64,000 bases of DNA from UBA9214 sp964443845 (GCA_964443845.1 CAYUFA010000006.1:1-64000); one strand, 5' to 3'; positions 1 to 9,131 are shown, numbered from the stretch's first letter. Numbers and translations: made by a program. The notes: a model not told the origin generated them from the letters alone.

Positions 1-194
1 GGTAGTTCGCCGCATTAGAGGACATTGCCTGTGCCTTGTCAACTAATGTGTGGTTAATGACAGAGATTTCTGACCTGCTTATCGGTCGGGGGTAAATTTT
101 GTTTAGAAAAATTTCCCTGCACTGCAATTAATTCGTAATCTATGGCCGCAGTATTTCCCAATCCTTGAACCCGTTCACAGGTTGCAGTGCACAA
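1..194. other. upstream region of mrcA, no gene seen
   Basis: This stretch precedes the PBP1A gene. It is clearly more AT-rich than the rest of the window around positions 40-150, as expected for a promoter region. In many gammaproteobacteria mrcA is divergent from pilMNOPQ, but that gene would lie outside the window and nothing here shows it. I could not pick a convincing -35/-10 pair. Confidence 0.4.
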
Positions 195-2753
195 ATGAAT
201 CTCCGCCGTACCGGTCTGTACCTCCTGTCGCTGATGTTGACGATCACGATCCTGGGCGTCATCGCCGCGCTCATCATCTACGTACGGATCGAGCCGCAGC
301 TGCCATCCATCAACATGCTGAGCGACGTCCGCCTGCAGGAGCCGCTGCGCGTCTATTCCAGCGATCACCGGCTGATTGCCGAGTTCGGCGAGAAACGCCG
401 CACGCCGGTACGCATTTCCGATGTGCCGCCCCTGATGGTGCGTGCGTTCCTGGCTGCCGAGGACGACCACTTCTTCGAGCATTCCGGGGTGGATATTCCG
501 AGCCTGATCCATGCCGCCATTGATTTGGCGCGTACCGGGCGGAAGCGGCGGGGTGCCAGCACCATCACCATGCAGGTTGCACGCAACTTCTTCCTGACTC
601 GCGAGAAAACCTACCTGCGCAAGATCACCGAGATCCTGCTGGCCTTCCGGATCGAGCATTCGCTGTCCAAGGACCAGATCCTGGAGCTGTATTTCAACAA
701 GATCTTTCTCGGCCACCGGGCCTACGGTATCCAGGCGGCTGCCCAGGTCTATTACGGCAAGAACATCAGCGAGCTGTCGCTGGCGCAGACCGCCATGATC
801 GCCGGCCTGCCCAAGGCGCCCTCCCGCGTGAACCCGGTCACAGCCCCGGAAGATGCGAAAAACCGCCGCAACTACGTCCTCGACCGCATGCTGGAGCTGG
901 GCTTCATCACCCAGGCCATGCACGATGAGGCCGCTGCCGAGCCGGCGCGGACGGAGGTGCACACGGTGCCGACCGAGGTGTATGCCCCCTTCGTCGCGGA
1001 AATGGTCCGCAGTGACATGGTCGACCGCTATGGCCAGGATGCCTACACATCGGGTATCGATGTGATCACCACCATCGACAGCCGGCTCCAGGCAGCGGCC
1101 AACGCGGCACTGCGCAAGGACCTGCTGGCGTACAGCAAGCGACACGGCTACCGGGGTCCCGAGGCGCATGTTGACCTGGCGGCGACGCCGGCCGACGAGC
1201 GCGCGAGCCTGCTCGATTCCTACGCCGTGCTCGGCGGGCTCGAGCCTGCGCTGGTCACCGCGGTGGGCGACCGGCAGGCAACCGTCCTGCGCAAGGACGG
1301 TACGGAGCAGGTGCTGGACTGGGATGCCCTGTCCTGGGCCCGGCCATACCGGTCCGTGAATGCCCGCGGCCCGGCGCCGAAGCAGGCCGCTGACATCCTG
1401 CATCCGGGTGACATCATTCGCCTGCAGGGTACGGACAACGGCAAGCCGGAACTGTCCCAGCTGCCGGGTGTCGAGGGGGCGCTGGTATCCATGGTGCCGG
1501 ATGACGGTGCCATCCTGTCCCTGGTGGGCGGGTTCGATTTCCTGCAAAGCAAGTTCAACCGGGTCACGCAGGCGCGCCGGCAACCCGGTTCCAGCTTCAA
1601 GCCCATCATCTATACCGCCGCGCTCGCGAAGGGTTTCACGCCGGCCACCATGATCAACGATGCGCCGGTGGTCTTTGACGATCCGAAGCTGGAATCCACG
1701 TGGCGGCCGGAAAACTACAGCGGCCGGTTTTTCGGCCCGACGCGCCTGCGCGAGGCGCTGTACCGGTCGCGCAACCTGGTGTCGATTCGCGTACTGCGCG
1801 CCATCGGGGCCGGCTATGCCGTGCAGTACGCGGAGCGCTTCGGGTTCCAGGCCGACGAACTGCCGCACAACCTGACCCTGGCGCTGGGCAGTGCCTCGGT
1901 TACCCCGCTGCAGATGGTGCGTGCCTATGCCGTGCTGGCCAACGGCGGCTTCCTCATTGACCCTTACTACATCCGGGAGATCCGGGACTCGAACGGCAAT
2001 GAGGTGTTCAGGGCCAACCCGCCCGTAGCCTGCCGGGAATGTCCGGAAAGCCCGGTGCCGGAGAGCGCAGCGGACGGGGCAGCCGCTGCGCCGGCCGCGG
2101 CAGCCAGGGAGCCTGCGCAAGACAATGCGACAACTGCGGGTGGCCTGGCATCAACCCCGCTGCCTGCGCAGGGCAGTCCGGGAACCGCCGGTGGAACTGC
2201 GCCGGACACGGTATCCGCGGCGGGCGGTACGCTGACCGCCGACGGGATTGCGCCGCCGCAGCCGGTGTATGCGCCGCGTACGGTGTCGGCGCGCAACGTC
2301 TGGCTGATGACCTCGATGATGCGTGACGTCATCCAGCGCGGGACGGGGGTCAGGGCGCGGGTGCTGGGTCGCTCTGACCTGGCCGGCAAGACGGGTACCA
2401 CGAACGACCAGATGGACGGCTGGTTCTCGGGGTTCAACTATGCGGTGGTGACGACGGCCTGGACCGGGTTCGACAGGCTGGAGCCGCTCGGCCGGGGCGA
2501 GACCGGAGCCCATTCCGCGCTGCCGATGTGGATCGATTACATGCGGGTGGCCCTGAAAGGGATGCCGGTACAGCAACGGGAACCGCCGGACGGGCTGGTT
2601 ACCGTGCGCATCGATCCCGCCACCGGACTGCTGGCCCGCAGTGGTGAGCGGGACGCGATTTTCGAAACCTTCAAGGAAGAAAACGTGCCGCAACAGTCGG
2701 TGGAGGGCGGCACCGGGTCCGGCCGGGCGGCGGTGACCGACCAGCTGTTCTGA
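195..2753 (+). CDS. mrcA: penicillin-binding protein 1A (bifunctional peptidoglycan synthase)
   Basis: Bifunctional class A PBP that polymerises glycan strands from lipid II and cross-links peptides at the outer face of the inner membrane. An N-terminal membrane anchor (about residues 5-30) is followed by the glycosyltransferase domain with EDDHFFEHSGVD and RGASTITMQVARN, and then the transpeptidase domain with SSFK (active-site Ser about 466), SRN and KTGTT (Lys about 732). The start MNLRRTG is chosen because it begins directly at the membrane anchor; an in-frame ATG 30 bases upstream is possible. The protein is 852 aa, normal for the family. An Ala/Gly/Pro-rich stretch of roughly 65 residues (bases about 2040-2260) lies just before the KTGTT part of the domain and looks like a lineage-specific insertion. 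The gene converges on mdh. Confidence 0.96.
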   Translation: MNLRRTGLYLLSLMLTITILGVIAALIIYVRIEPQLPSINMLSDVRLQEPLRVYSSDHRLIAEFGEKRRTPVRISDVPPLMVRAFLAAEDDHFFEHSGVDIPSLIHAAIDLARTGRKRRGASTITMQVARNFFLTREKTYLRKITEILLAFRIEHSLSKDQILELYFNKIFLGHRAYGIQAAAQVYYGKNISELSLAQTAMIAGLPKAPSRVNPVTAPEDAKNRRNYVLDRMLELGFITQAMHDEAAAEPARTEVHTVPTEVYAPFVAEMVRSDMVDRYGQDAYTSGIDVITTIDSRLQAAANAALRKDLLAYSKRHGYRGPEAHVDLAATPADERASLLDSYAVLGGLEPALVTAVGDRQATVLRKDGTEQVLDWDALSWARPYRSVNARGPAPKQAADILHPGDIIRLQGTDNGKPELSQLPGVEGALVSMVPDDGAILSLVGGFDFLQSKFNRVTQARRQPGSSFKPIIYTAALAKGFTPATMINDAPVVFDDPKLESTWRPENYSGRFFGPTRLREALYRSRNLVSIRVLRAIGAGYAVQYAERFGFQADELPHNLTLALGSASVTPLQMVRAYAVLANGGFLIDPYYIREIRDSNGNEVFRANPPVACRECPESPVPESAADGAAAAPAAAAREPAQDNATTAGGLASTPLPAQGSPGTAGGTAPDTVSAAGGTLTADGIAPPQPVYAPRTVSARNVWLMTSMMRDVIQRGTGVRARVLGRSDLAGKTGTTNDQMDGWFSGFNYAVVTTAWTGFDRLEPLGRGETGAHSALPMWIDYMRVALKGMPVQQREPPDGLVTVRIDPATGLLARSGERDAIFETFKEENVPQQSVEGGTGSGRAAVTDQLF

Positions 2754-2788
2754 TCCTTCCGGCACGCGTGCCTCACTGGCGAGTGCAC

Positions 2789-2815
2789 AGCCGGCGGGAG
2801 CCGCTGCCGCCGGCT
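2789..2815. terminator. possible hairpin between convergent mrcA and mdh
   Basis: A perfect 9-bp inverted repeat (AGCCGGCGG / CCGCCGGCT) with a 9-base loop lies between two convergent genes and overlaps the mdh stop codon. There is no T-run on either side, so it may be a weak or Rho-assisted terminator, or only an mRNA 3'-end-stabilising hairpin. Confidence 0.3.
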
Positions 2816-3734
2816 ACAGTTGTTTGAGATCGGACGCCACGCCGTCGATCGACGCCTGGAATGCCCTGCGTTCGTCCTTGTTGAGCGACAGTTCGATGAT
2901 CTTTTCGACGCCGTTGCGACCCAGCACTGCCGGTACCCCCGCGGGAATATCGCGCTGTCCGTATTCCCCGTCGAGGATGCACACGCAGGGCAGGATACGT
3001 GGCCGGTTGCAGGAGATCGCATCCACCATGGTAGCGATCGCCGCGGCCGGTGCGTGATACGCGCTGCTGTTGCCACGCAACTCGAGCACTTCGCCGCCAC
3101 CGTGACGGGTACGTTCGTTGATGCGCTTGATGGCAGCCGTGTCGAAGATATGGCTGGCCGGAATCCCGTTGATGGTGCAGAACCGGGTCAGTGGCACCAT
3201 GTAGTCGCCGTGACCGCCGACCACCATGGCCTGGATATCCTTGACCGAGACCCCTGCTTCCTCGGCCATGAACGAGGCCATGCGGGCCGAGTCCAGAACG
3301 CCGGCCTGCCCGATTACCCGGTTGCGCGTCCAGCCGGTACGCCGCCACGCGTGCAGGGTCAACACGTCGACGGGGTTGGTGACCAGCAGCAGCAGCGCGT
3401 CAGGCGCGAATTCCAGTACTTCGTCGACGATGGAATCGATCACCGCCCGGTTGACGTTCAGCACGTCGCTGCGCGACATGCCGGGTTTGCGCGGCGTGCC
3501 GGCCGTGACGATGACCAGATCGGAATCCTGCAGCAGTGCGTGGTCGTTGCCGCCGCTCACGCGGGTGTCGAAGCGGTGATAGCTTGCGGACTGGCGGATG
3601 TCCAGCGCGGCACCGGCCGCGGCTCCCCCGCGCACATCAAGGAGTACCACTTCCTGGCACATGTTGCGTTGTGCCAGGATCTTTGCGGTAGTTTCCCCGA
3701 CGTGGCCAGCGCCAATGATGCTGATTTTTTTCAT
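2814..3734 (-). CDS. mdh: malate dehydrogenase, LDH-like NAD-dependent type
   Basis: Interconverts malate and oxaloacetate with NAD in the TCA cycle. The 306-aa protein starts with the Rossmann glycine motif GAGHVGETT. The substrate loop TAGTPRKPGMSR carries Arg where lactate dehydrogenases carry Gln, which favours malate. The catalytic His is in GGHGDYMVPL (about residue 175). The start MKKISIIGAG is chosen because the motif follows directly and an AAAGGAA ribosome-binding site sits just upstream; the frame stays open further but has no sensible N-terminus there. This is the tetrameric LDH-like class, not the dimeric E. coli type. It stands alone, convergent with mrcA. Confidence 0.95.
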   Translation of the reverse strand: MKKISIIGAGHVGETTAKILAQRNMCQEVVLLDVRGGAAAGAALDIRQSASYHRFDTRVSGGNDHALLQDSDLVIVTAGTPRKPGMSRSDVLNVNRAVIDSIVDEVLEFAPDALLLLVTNPVDVLTLHAWRRTGWTRNRVIGQAGVLDSARMASFMAEEAGVSVKDIQAMVVGGHGDYMVPLTRFCTINGIPASHIFDTAAIKRINERTRHGGGEVLELRGNSSAYHAPAAAIATMVDAISCNRPRILPCVCILDGEYGQRDIPAGVPAVLGRNGVEKIIELSLNKDERRAFQASIDGVASDLKQL

Positions 3735-3926
3735 CCCGTGATTCCTTTGCGGCATTGTGGTCGGAAGCTGTCTCTGGGGCGTCCGCTGGGCGGACGCGGC
3801 TCCCGTCACAGGCGCGGTTCGCGCTGCGTCGGGATGGCACCGTACCGGGGTGCGGGATCCGGCATGGATTGCCGTGATACGGGTTGAGACAGGTTCTGTT
3901 GTTGTGAGGCGGGTTCATCGGGCTAC

Positions 3927-3955
3927 AGTATATAGGTGTAGAGAGTGATTAAAAA
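3927..3955 (-). promoter_or_regulatory. possible mdh promoter
   Basis: On the minus strand a good -10 hexamer TATACT (3932-3927) lies about 190 bases upstream of the mdh start in a local AT-rich patch. The -35 at 17-bp spacing is only TTTTTA, so the call is tentative. The rest of the 330-base interval between mdh and the thermonuclease-like gene (3735-4064) shows no convincing gene. Confidence 0.3.
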
Positions 3956-4064
3956 ACCGGTCACCAGTGATTTCCTGCACTTCCTGCAGCAGCACGAAAT
4001 CCAGCCGGATGGCGTCCGGGTTGGTGGCACATGCACTGGGCAGACGCAGGCTGCACGCTGCCAT

Positions 4065-4895
4065 TCATGGCGACAGCAACTCCAGGGCGGCCGGGTGCTG
4101 CACTTTCATCTGCAGGCGCTTGCCTTGCGGGCGCAGCCAGCCGCGCACCTCGACCTTTCTGCCGGGCAGTTCTTCGAGCCAGCGGGACGGGAAGTTGGCA
4201 TGGTCGCGCCGGCTGATGTGCAGGCTGAGTGGCCCTGCCAGGTCGATCCAGGTGCTGCGCCGGCTGTGGCGGATCGCCTGCACGCGCCCGCGCACGATCG
4301 CAAAGCCACGCAGGTCGGTGGTCAGCCGGGCACTGTCCCGCGGCTGGTAGCGTGGCAGTTGCCACAGTCCGGCCCGCCGGGTCCGGGCCGTGTTCTCCAG
4401 CGCCTGGTAACACGGCGCCGCGCGGGTATTGGGCGGCACGACCAGGGTCGTCGCCAGGCCCTGTTGCAGGAGCGGGACGGCCACGTTGTCGCCGTTTTCC
4501 AGGTACACGTGCGCCAGCAGGCGGCCGTAATGATCGTGCTGCTCGCGGCCATATTCCAGCAGGACCCGGTTGTGGCCGGATTCGAGGTCGAGTTGCAGGG
4601 CCTTGCGCGCCTGCGCGGCCAGTGGTTCGCTGGTCGCGCCGTGGTGTCCGATTTCCGGTGTGTTGATGCCGATCAGCCGTACGCGGCGGCCATCCTGCAA
4701 CCTGACGGTATCACCATCGTAGACGTAGACGACACGCGCGTGGTCATCGACACGAGTGTAACGACAGGTGCCGGTGGCCCCTGCCGCCTGTCCGGGCAAC
4801 AGTGCCGGACCCGCCAGCAGCGCGGCCAACAGGTATAAAAACGGAAAACGGGCGCCCGGTCGGTACGCCCCTTGCAAGCGGATGCCGGCCGGCAT
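4065..4895 (-). CDS. thermonuclease-like (SNase domain) exported protein
   Basis: Predicted exported nuclease of the staphylococcal nuclease fold. A hydrophobic signal segment (LYLLAALLAGPALL) is followed by the SNase domain with DGDTVRL, RLIGINTPEIG and YGRLLAHVYL, which carry the usual catalytic Arg/Glu/Arg positions. About 90 C-terminal residues (SARLTTDLRGFAIVRGRV onward) form a second beta-rich part that resembles an OB-fold add-on. The chosen start MPAGIRLQ lies 10 bases after the rpmE stop; longer starts would run into rpmE. The gene is probably co-transcribed with rpmE. Substrate and cellular role are not known from sequence. Confidence 0.8.
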   Translation of the reverse strand: MPAGIRLQGAYRPGARFPFLYLLAALLAGPALLPGQAAGATGTCRYTRVDDHARVVYVYDGDTVRLQDGRRVRLIGINTPEIGHHGATSEPLAAQARKALQLDLESGHNRVLLEYGREQHDHYGRLLAHVYLENGDNVAVPLLQQGLATTLVVPPNTRAAPCYQALENTARTRRAGLWQLPRYQPRDSARLTTDLRGFAIVRGRVQAIRHSRRSTWIDLAGPLSLHISRRDHANFPSRWLEELPGRKVEVRGWLRPQGKRLQMKVQHPAALELLSP

Positions 4896-4905
4896 TCGCC
4901 TGCGA

Positions 4906-5109
4906 TCAGTTGTTGCCGTATCGCTGGCGGAACTTGTCCACGCGCCCACCGGTGTCGAGCATCTTCTGCTTGCCGGTATAAAAAGGGTGGCACTTGGAGC
5001 ACACTTCGATGTTGAGCTCGTTGCCGGCCGTGGAGCGGGTCTCGAAGGTTTCGCCGCAACTGCAGGTAACCTTGACGGTAGTGTAGTTCGGGTGAATGTC
5101 TGCTTTCAT
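4906..5109 (-). CDS. rpmE: 50S ribosomal protein L31 (zinc-binding type)
   Basis: L31, a component of the ribosome central protuberance. The 67-aa protein MKADIHPNY... has the zinc-binding Cys set CSC near residue 16 and CSKC near residue 37, so this is the C+ (zinc-containing) paralogue. The start is set by family length; the open frame continues upstream without homology. It lies upstream of the SNase-domain gene with a 10-base gap. Confidence 0.96.
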   Translation of the reverse strand: MKADIHPNYTTVKVTCSCGETFETRSTAGNELNIEVCSKCHPFYTGKQKMLDTGGRVDKFRQRYGNN

Positions 5110-5227
5110 GGCTGCCTCGATGATGACGTCGTCCCGGCCGGCGGCGGGCACCGGAGCGGTGAAAAGGCCGGGAATAGTACGTGAACCGGTGCCAGGCGGC
5201 AAGCCGGCCGGGGCCGGGTGCGACCGG

Positions 5228-5599
5228 TTATGTCTCGCGCGTTACAGCATCCGGACGACGGAATTCGAGGATTTTTGCCGTTTTTTTCCCGGAGATAGCC
5301 GCACTGGCCGGGTCGTTGGCCGCCTGCAGCCGCGCCAGCAGACCGTCAGGCCCGGCCACGTATTCCCACAGCAGCCGGTGCATGCGCAGGCTGGCGGCCA
5401 GTGGAGTGGCCGAGGTTGCGCGGATCCGGTCCAGTTTCCATTGCAGGCCGCGCAGGCGTGGGCGGACCCGTTCCGGGGCTTCACGGATGGCCTGTTCCAG
5501 GACAAGAATACGTTGTTCTTCAAAAGCCTGCGGGTCTTCGCGGGCGAGATTCGCCCAGCTGTCGAAACCGGGACGGTCGGGCAGTGGTGGCAGATACAT
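5228..5599 (-). CDS. DUF3135 family protein
   Basis: A 123-aa cytoplasmic protein with the pattern of the DUF3135 family: DSWANLAREDPQAFEEQR, then LRGLQWKLDRIRATSATPLAASLRMHRLLWE. No catalytic motif is visible and its function is unknown. The start MYLPPLPDR is chosen because an AGGAGG ribosome-binding site is placed 4 bases before the ATG; an in-frame ATG 18 bases upstream would put that site inside the gene. Confidence 0.75.
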   Translation of the reverse strand: MYLPPLPDRPGFDSWANLAREDPQAFEEQRILVLEQAIREAPERVRPRLRGLQWKLDRIRATSATPLAASLRMHRLLWEYVAGPDGLLARLQAANDPASAAISGKKTAKILEFRRPDAVTRET

Positions 5600-5798
5600 C
5601 CATCCTCCTGGTGGCACCGGGCCTTGTTATTTGCATGGAGTTGCCGCCATCGTAGCATGACTGTGCAGGAAGATCGCCACAAACCTGGCGAATCGCTGAA
5701 AAACTATAATAAATAGTGAGATGGGATGGCTTGCCTTGTGGATAAAACGGTGGAAAAGCGGGTGACGGAATGTGCAGGAGCCGGGGACAATGGCCCGG

Positions 5799-7271
5799 TC
5801 AGCTGGCCGGTACGGTCCGGGTCCGGGCCCAGTGCCGCAGTGCGGCGACTCGTTCGGCCATGACCGTGGACAGCGGTCGGGTGCGGGCGATTTCATCCCG
5901 GATGTGTCCGGTGTCCAGGGGTACCTGCTGTTCGCGCGCCAGGTAGCTGGCTGCCACGACGGCCTGTTCGAGTTCGGCGCCGGAGAAGCCCTCGGTCGTC
6001 CGGGCCAGTTCCGCCAGATCGAATCCGGGGGGCTTGTGGTCGCGCTTGCGCAGGTGGATGGCCAGGATCTCGGCACGCGTGGCGGCGTCGGGCAGGTCCA
6101 CGAAGAAGATTTCATCCAGCCGCCCCTTGCGGATCAACTCCGGTGGCAGGTCCTCGATCACGTTGGCCGTGGCCACGATGAACACCGCTGCTTCGCGTTC
6201 GGCCATCCAGGTGAGCAGATAGCCGAGCAGGCGCCGTGAGGTGCCGTTGTCATTGTCACCGGAAGCCAGGGCCTTCTCGATTTCGTCGATCCACAGTACG
6301 CAGGGAGCCATTGCGCCGGCCGCCTGCAGGGCCGCGCGCAGGTTGCGCTCGGTTTCCCCGAAAAACTTGTTGTACAGCGTTCCGGAATCCAGCCGCAGCA
6401 GGGGCAGTTGCCACAGGCCGGCCACGGCGCGCGCGGCCAGGCTCTTGCCGCTGCCCTGCACCCCGACCAGCAGAATGCCACGCGGCTGATCACGCGGGGC
6501 AATGCCGTCGGTGAAGGCGCTGCGGCGTTGTTGCAGCCAGCGTTTCAGGTTGGCCAGGCCGCCGACCTCGGCAAAGCTGGTGGTGTCGAACTCGCAGCTG
6601 ATGGCGCCTCCGGATTCCAGCATGCGGTAGCGGGCCCGTGTCACCCGTTCCAGGTCGTCCGCGCGAATGGCGCCGTCATCGAAGATGATGCTGCGGATGA
6701 TGCGCCGCGCATCGGTGGCGGTCAGGCCGCGCAACTGGGCGGTGACCAGGTCCAGGGTCTTGCGGTCGGTATTGACCTGTGCGCCGTGGTTGGCGCGCGA
6801 CCAGTGCGCGGCTTCCTCGCGTATCATGGACTCGAGTGCGACGCGGTCGGGCATCGACAGGCTGAACGCTGCGCTCAGGAAGGCGATCTCTGGCGGCAGT
6901 TTCAGTGCGTGGCTGACGAACACCAGGGTGTGGCCGAGGGTGTTGTAGTCCAGCGCGATCTCCTTCAGCAGTCGTACGTTCCAGGCATCTTCCAGGTACG
7001 GATGAAAATCCAGCAACAGGTAGATGGTGGGTGTCTGCGTGGACTTGATCTGTCCCAGTGCCTGCTGCGGCTCGCTGGCGTGGCGCTGCGGAGCCAGTTC
7101 CAGGTCGATGCGCTGCAGGCCGGTGGTGGCCGACCAGGCCATCACCGGCAGGCCCATGTGCAGTCCCGTGCGGGCGAACAGCTGCCGGACCGGGATTTCG
7201 TCACGGGTTTCGACCGTGATGAGGGGTACCCGCGAGCGCAGCAGCAGTTCCAGGTCGTGCAGGTCGTTCAT
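5799..7271 (-). CDS. Ycf46-like AAA ATPase
   Basis: A 490-aa AAA-family ATPase. Residues 1-220 form the N-terminal part typical of Ycf46-like proteins (LLRSRVPLITVETRDE, then a degenerate ATPase-like region). The AAA core follows: Walker A GVQGSGKS at about 270-277, VLWIDEIEKAL as Walker B at about 325-334, ATAN as sensor 1, and the GRLDEIFFVDLP segment with the arginine finger. The protein is probably a cytosolic hexameric remodelling ATPase. The substrate is unknown; homologues have been linked to photosynthesis-related regulation in cyanobacteria, which cannot be assumed here. It is divergent from the rhombosortase gene with 113 bases between. Confidence 0.85.
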   Translation of the reverse strand: MNDLHDLELLLRSRVPLITVETRDEIPVRQLFARTGLHMGLPVMAWSATTGLQRIDLELAPQRHASEPQQALGQIKSTQTPTIYLLLDFHPYLEDAWNVRLLKEIALDYNTLGHTLVFVSHALKLPPEIAFLSAAFSLSMPDRVALESMIREEAAHWSRANHGAQVNTDRKTLDLVTAQLRGLTATDARRIIRSIIFDDGAIRADDLERVTRARYRMLESGGAISCEFDTTSFAEVGGLANLKRWLQQRRSAFTDGIAPRDQPRGILLVGVQGSGKSLAARAVAGLWQLPLLRLDSGTLYNKFFGETERNLRAALQAAGAMAPCVLWIDEIEKALASGDNDNGTSRRLLGYLLTWMAEREAAVFIVATANVIEDLPPELIRKGRLDEIFFVDLPDAATRAEILAIHLRKRDHKPPGFDLAELARTTEGFSGAELEQAVVAASYLAREQQVPLDTGHIRDEIARTRPLSTVMAERVAALRHWARTRTVPAS

Positions 7272-7384
7272 GGGCGGGCCGGGCAGTCCTCATTCTGGTG
7301 GATGGCCAGGGATGTATCGTCCGTCATCGTCGATCCGTTGAGTGCACGCCCGTGTATTCCGCCACGGCGTTATACTGCCGTACC

Positions 7385-7990
7385 ATGCCTGCCGGTACAC
7401 CGTCGTCGCTGCAACTCCGCCTCCTTCCCGTACACGGACTGTGGCTGGGTATCGCCGTCCTGAGCCTGCTGCTGCAGGCGTCCGGGCTGGTGGACCTTCT
7501 GCAATTCGATCGTCCCCTGATTGACGCAGGGCAGTACTGGCGTCTGCTGACCTGTCATCTGGTGCACACCGGCTGGTCGCACTGGGCCATGAACATGGCC
7601 GGCCTCGCCCTGGTGGCGTATTTTTTCAGCCCCTACGCAACCGTGTCGCAGTGGCTTGCCGTGTTCGTGGTGTCGGCACTGGCCGCGGGCACCGGCAGCT
7701 ACCTGTTCGATCCGCAACTGCAGGTGGCGCTGGGCATGTCCGCCGTGCTGCATGGCCTGTTCGTGTTCGGCGCGCTGCGCGAAATCCGGGTCTACCCGCA
7801 AAGCGGGCTGGTGCTGCTTGCATTGCTGTGCGCCAAGCTCGTCTGGGAATACCGTTACGGTGCACTGCCCGGTTCCGCAACGCTGGCCGGGGGGGAGGTG
7901 GCGACTTCCGCACACCTGTACGGTGCTATTGGCGGTGTACTTGTCGCGGGCATCTTGTATTTGCGTATGCCCGGTAATAGTATTCGCTGA
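7385..7990 (+). CDS. rhombosortase (rhomboid-family intramembrane serine protease)
   Basis: A compact 201-aa polytopic membrane protein with the core of the rhomboid fold: HLVHTGWSHWAMNMAGL in the second helix region, the catalytic Ser in GMSAVLHGL, and a C-terminal His in AHLYGAIGGV. The small size and the GxSxxLHG motif fit the rhombosortase (RrtA-type) subgroup, known to process proteins carrying GlyGly-CTERM tails, rather than a general GlpG-like rhomboid. The start is the ATG at the end of a TATACT-containing leader. The next gene, 43 bases downstream, encodes an exported protein with a glycine, hydrophobic and Arg-rich C-terminus, a likely substrate. Confidence 0.85.
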   Translation: MPAGTPSSLQLRLLPVHGLWLGIAVLSLLLQASGLVDLLQFDRPLIDAGQYWRLLTCHLVHTGWSHWAMNMAGLALVAYFFSPYATVSQWLAVFVVSALAAGTGSYLFDPQLQVALGMSAVLHGLFVFGALREIRVYPQSGLVLLALLCAKLVWEYRYGALPGSATLAGGEVATSAHLYGAIGGVLVAGILYLRMPGNSIR

Positions 7991-8033
7991 GCTTCAGGCA
8001 TTGCCTCAGTTTATCAACAGGGAGGGGGATCCA

Positions 8034-9131
8034 ATGAAAAAAGGTTTCGACAGGTTGCGCGGCGTAGCCACGGCCAGTGCAATCGGGCTGGGTTTGCTGG
8101 GCGGCGGCAGTGTCCGTGCCGCTACCAAGTCCACGAGTTTCACGGTGACCGTGACCGGCGCCAATTTCACCGCCCGCTGGACTGAAATCGGTAACAGTAA
8201 CTCGGGTCCCTGCAGCACGACCACCTCGGGTGGCGATACGATCAACTGCGGGACCTCCGATAATGGTTTTGGCATCAACGATGCCACGCTGACTACACCT
8301 TCCGCCTTGACGGTCAACAGCAACAACAGTTACTTCAGTGACCTCTACGATGGCGGCCTGAATCTTTCCGTCGACGGCATGATGTTCACCAATCCGGATG
8401 CTAACGTCGACCTGACCGGTACCACCGTGACCACGGACGTGATGACCGACATCACGGCGGGCGTCGATGCCCAGATCCAGTACTACTTTGACCCGAACCG
8501 GCCGGTGGTGCGCGCGCTGTATACCCTGACCAATACCACGGGTTCGGACATCGATGTCCATGCGCTGGTCAGCAGCAACATGGGATCGGACAGCGAAACC
8601 ACCATCCAGGACACCAGCAGCGGCGATACCACCTGGACCGCGGCCGACCAGTGGCTGATCACCAACGACAACACCACGGTGGGCGGAGGTCCTAGGTATG
8701 ATCCGGTTTCCACGTTTGCCACCTGGGGCTCAGGAGCGACGGTCATGCCGTCCATTGCCTTCCTGCCCGGCGGCGGTGGTGTTGGCAATGCCGATGATAT
8801 CGGCGTGCGCTACGACGTCACCGTTCCGGCCAACGGCACGGCGCGTATCCTGGTGTTCAATGACATGAATACCACCAATGCAGCGGCGTCCGCCGGGGCG
8901 GCGGACTTCGAGAGCCTGGCCGCGGCCAATGCGGCCGGTTTGCTGACCGGGCTGACTCCCGCGGTGTGCAGCGATCTCGTGAATTATGACGGAACGTCAA
9001 CAACCTGTCCCGGCACCAGTGGCGGCAAGAGCAAGAGCTGGTGGAAAAAGACCTTCTCGCTGGACATGCCGGGCCTGCTGGTGATGATGGGTTCGCTGCT
9101 CTGGTTCCGGCGTCGCAAGCCGCAGGCCTGA
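8034..9131 (+). CDS. exported protein with GlyGly-CTERM-like tail, candidate rhombosortase substrate
   Basis: A 365-aa secreted protein of unknown function. It has an N-terminal signal peptide (MKKGFDRLRGVATASAIGLG...VRA) and a mature region rich in Thr, Asn, Asp and Gly with beta-sheet character. The C-terminus reads TSGGKSKSWWKK, then a hydrophobic run of about 16 residues (LDMPGLLVMMGSLLWF), then RRRKPQA. That tripartite tail is what sorting enzymes recognise, and the rhombosortase gene lies directly upstream. A strong GGAGGGGG ribosome-binding site precedes the ATG. Calling it a rhombosortase substrate is inference from the tail and adjacency; I do not recognise the mature domain. Confidence 0.75.
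   Translation: MKKGFDRLRGVATASAIGLGLLGGGSVRAATKSTSFTVTVTGANFTARWTEIGNSNSGPCSTTTSGGDTINCGTSDNGFGINDATLTTPSALTVNSNNSYFSDLYDGGLNLSVDGMMFTNPDANVDLTGTTVTTDVMTDITAGVDAQIQYYFDPNRPVVRALYTLTNTTGSDIDVHALVSSNMGSDSETTIQDTSSGDTTWTAADQWLITNDNTTVGGGPRYDPVSTFATWGSGATVMPSIAFLPGGGGVGNADDIGVRYDVTVPANGTARILVFNDMNTTNAAASAGAADFESLAAANAAGLLTGLTPAVCSDLVNYDGTSTTCPGTSGGKSKSWWKKTFSLDMPGLLVMMGSLLWFRRRKPQA

Noticed and set aside
54..2120. 688-codon open frame antisense to mrcA
   Set aside because: Sequence is Arg/Gln/His-rich with no domain and lies exactly opposite a well-supported PBP1A; high-GC antisense artefact.
7371..7376. TATACT as a rhombosortase promoter
   Set aside because: The hexamer is good, but no -35 lies at usual spacing and transcription would start about at the ATG; too weak to call.
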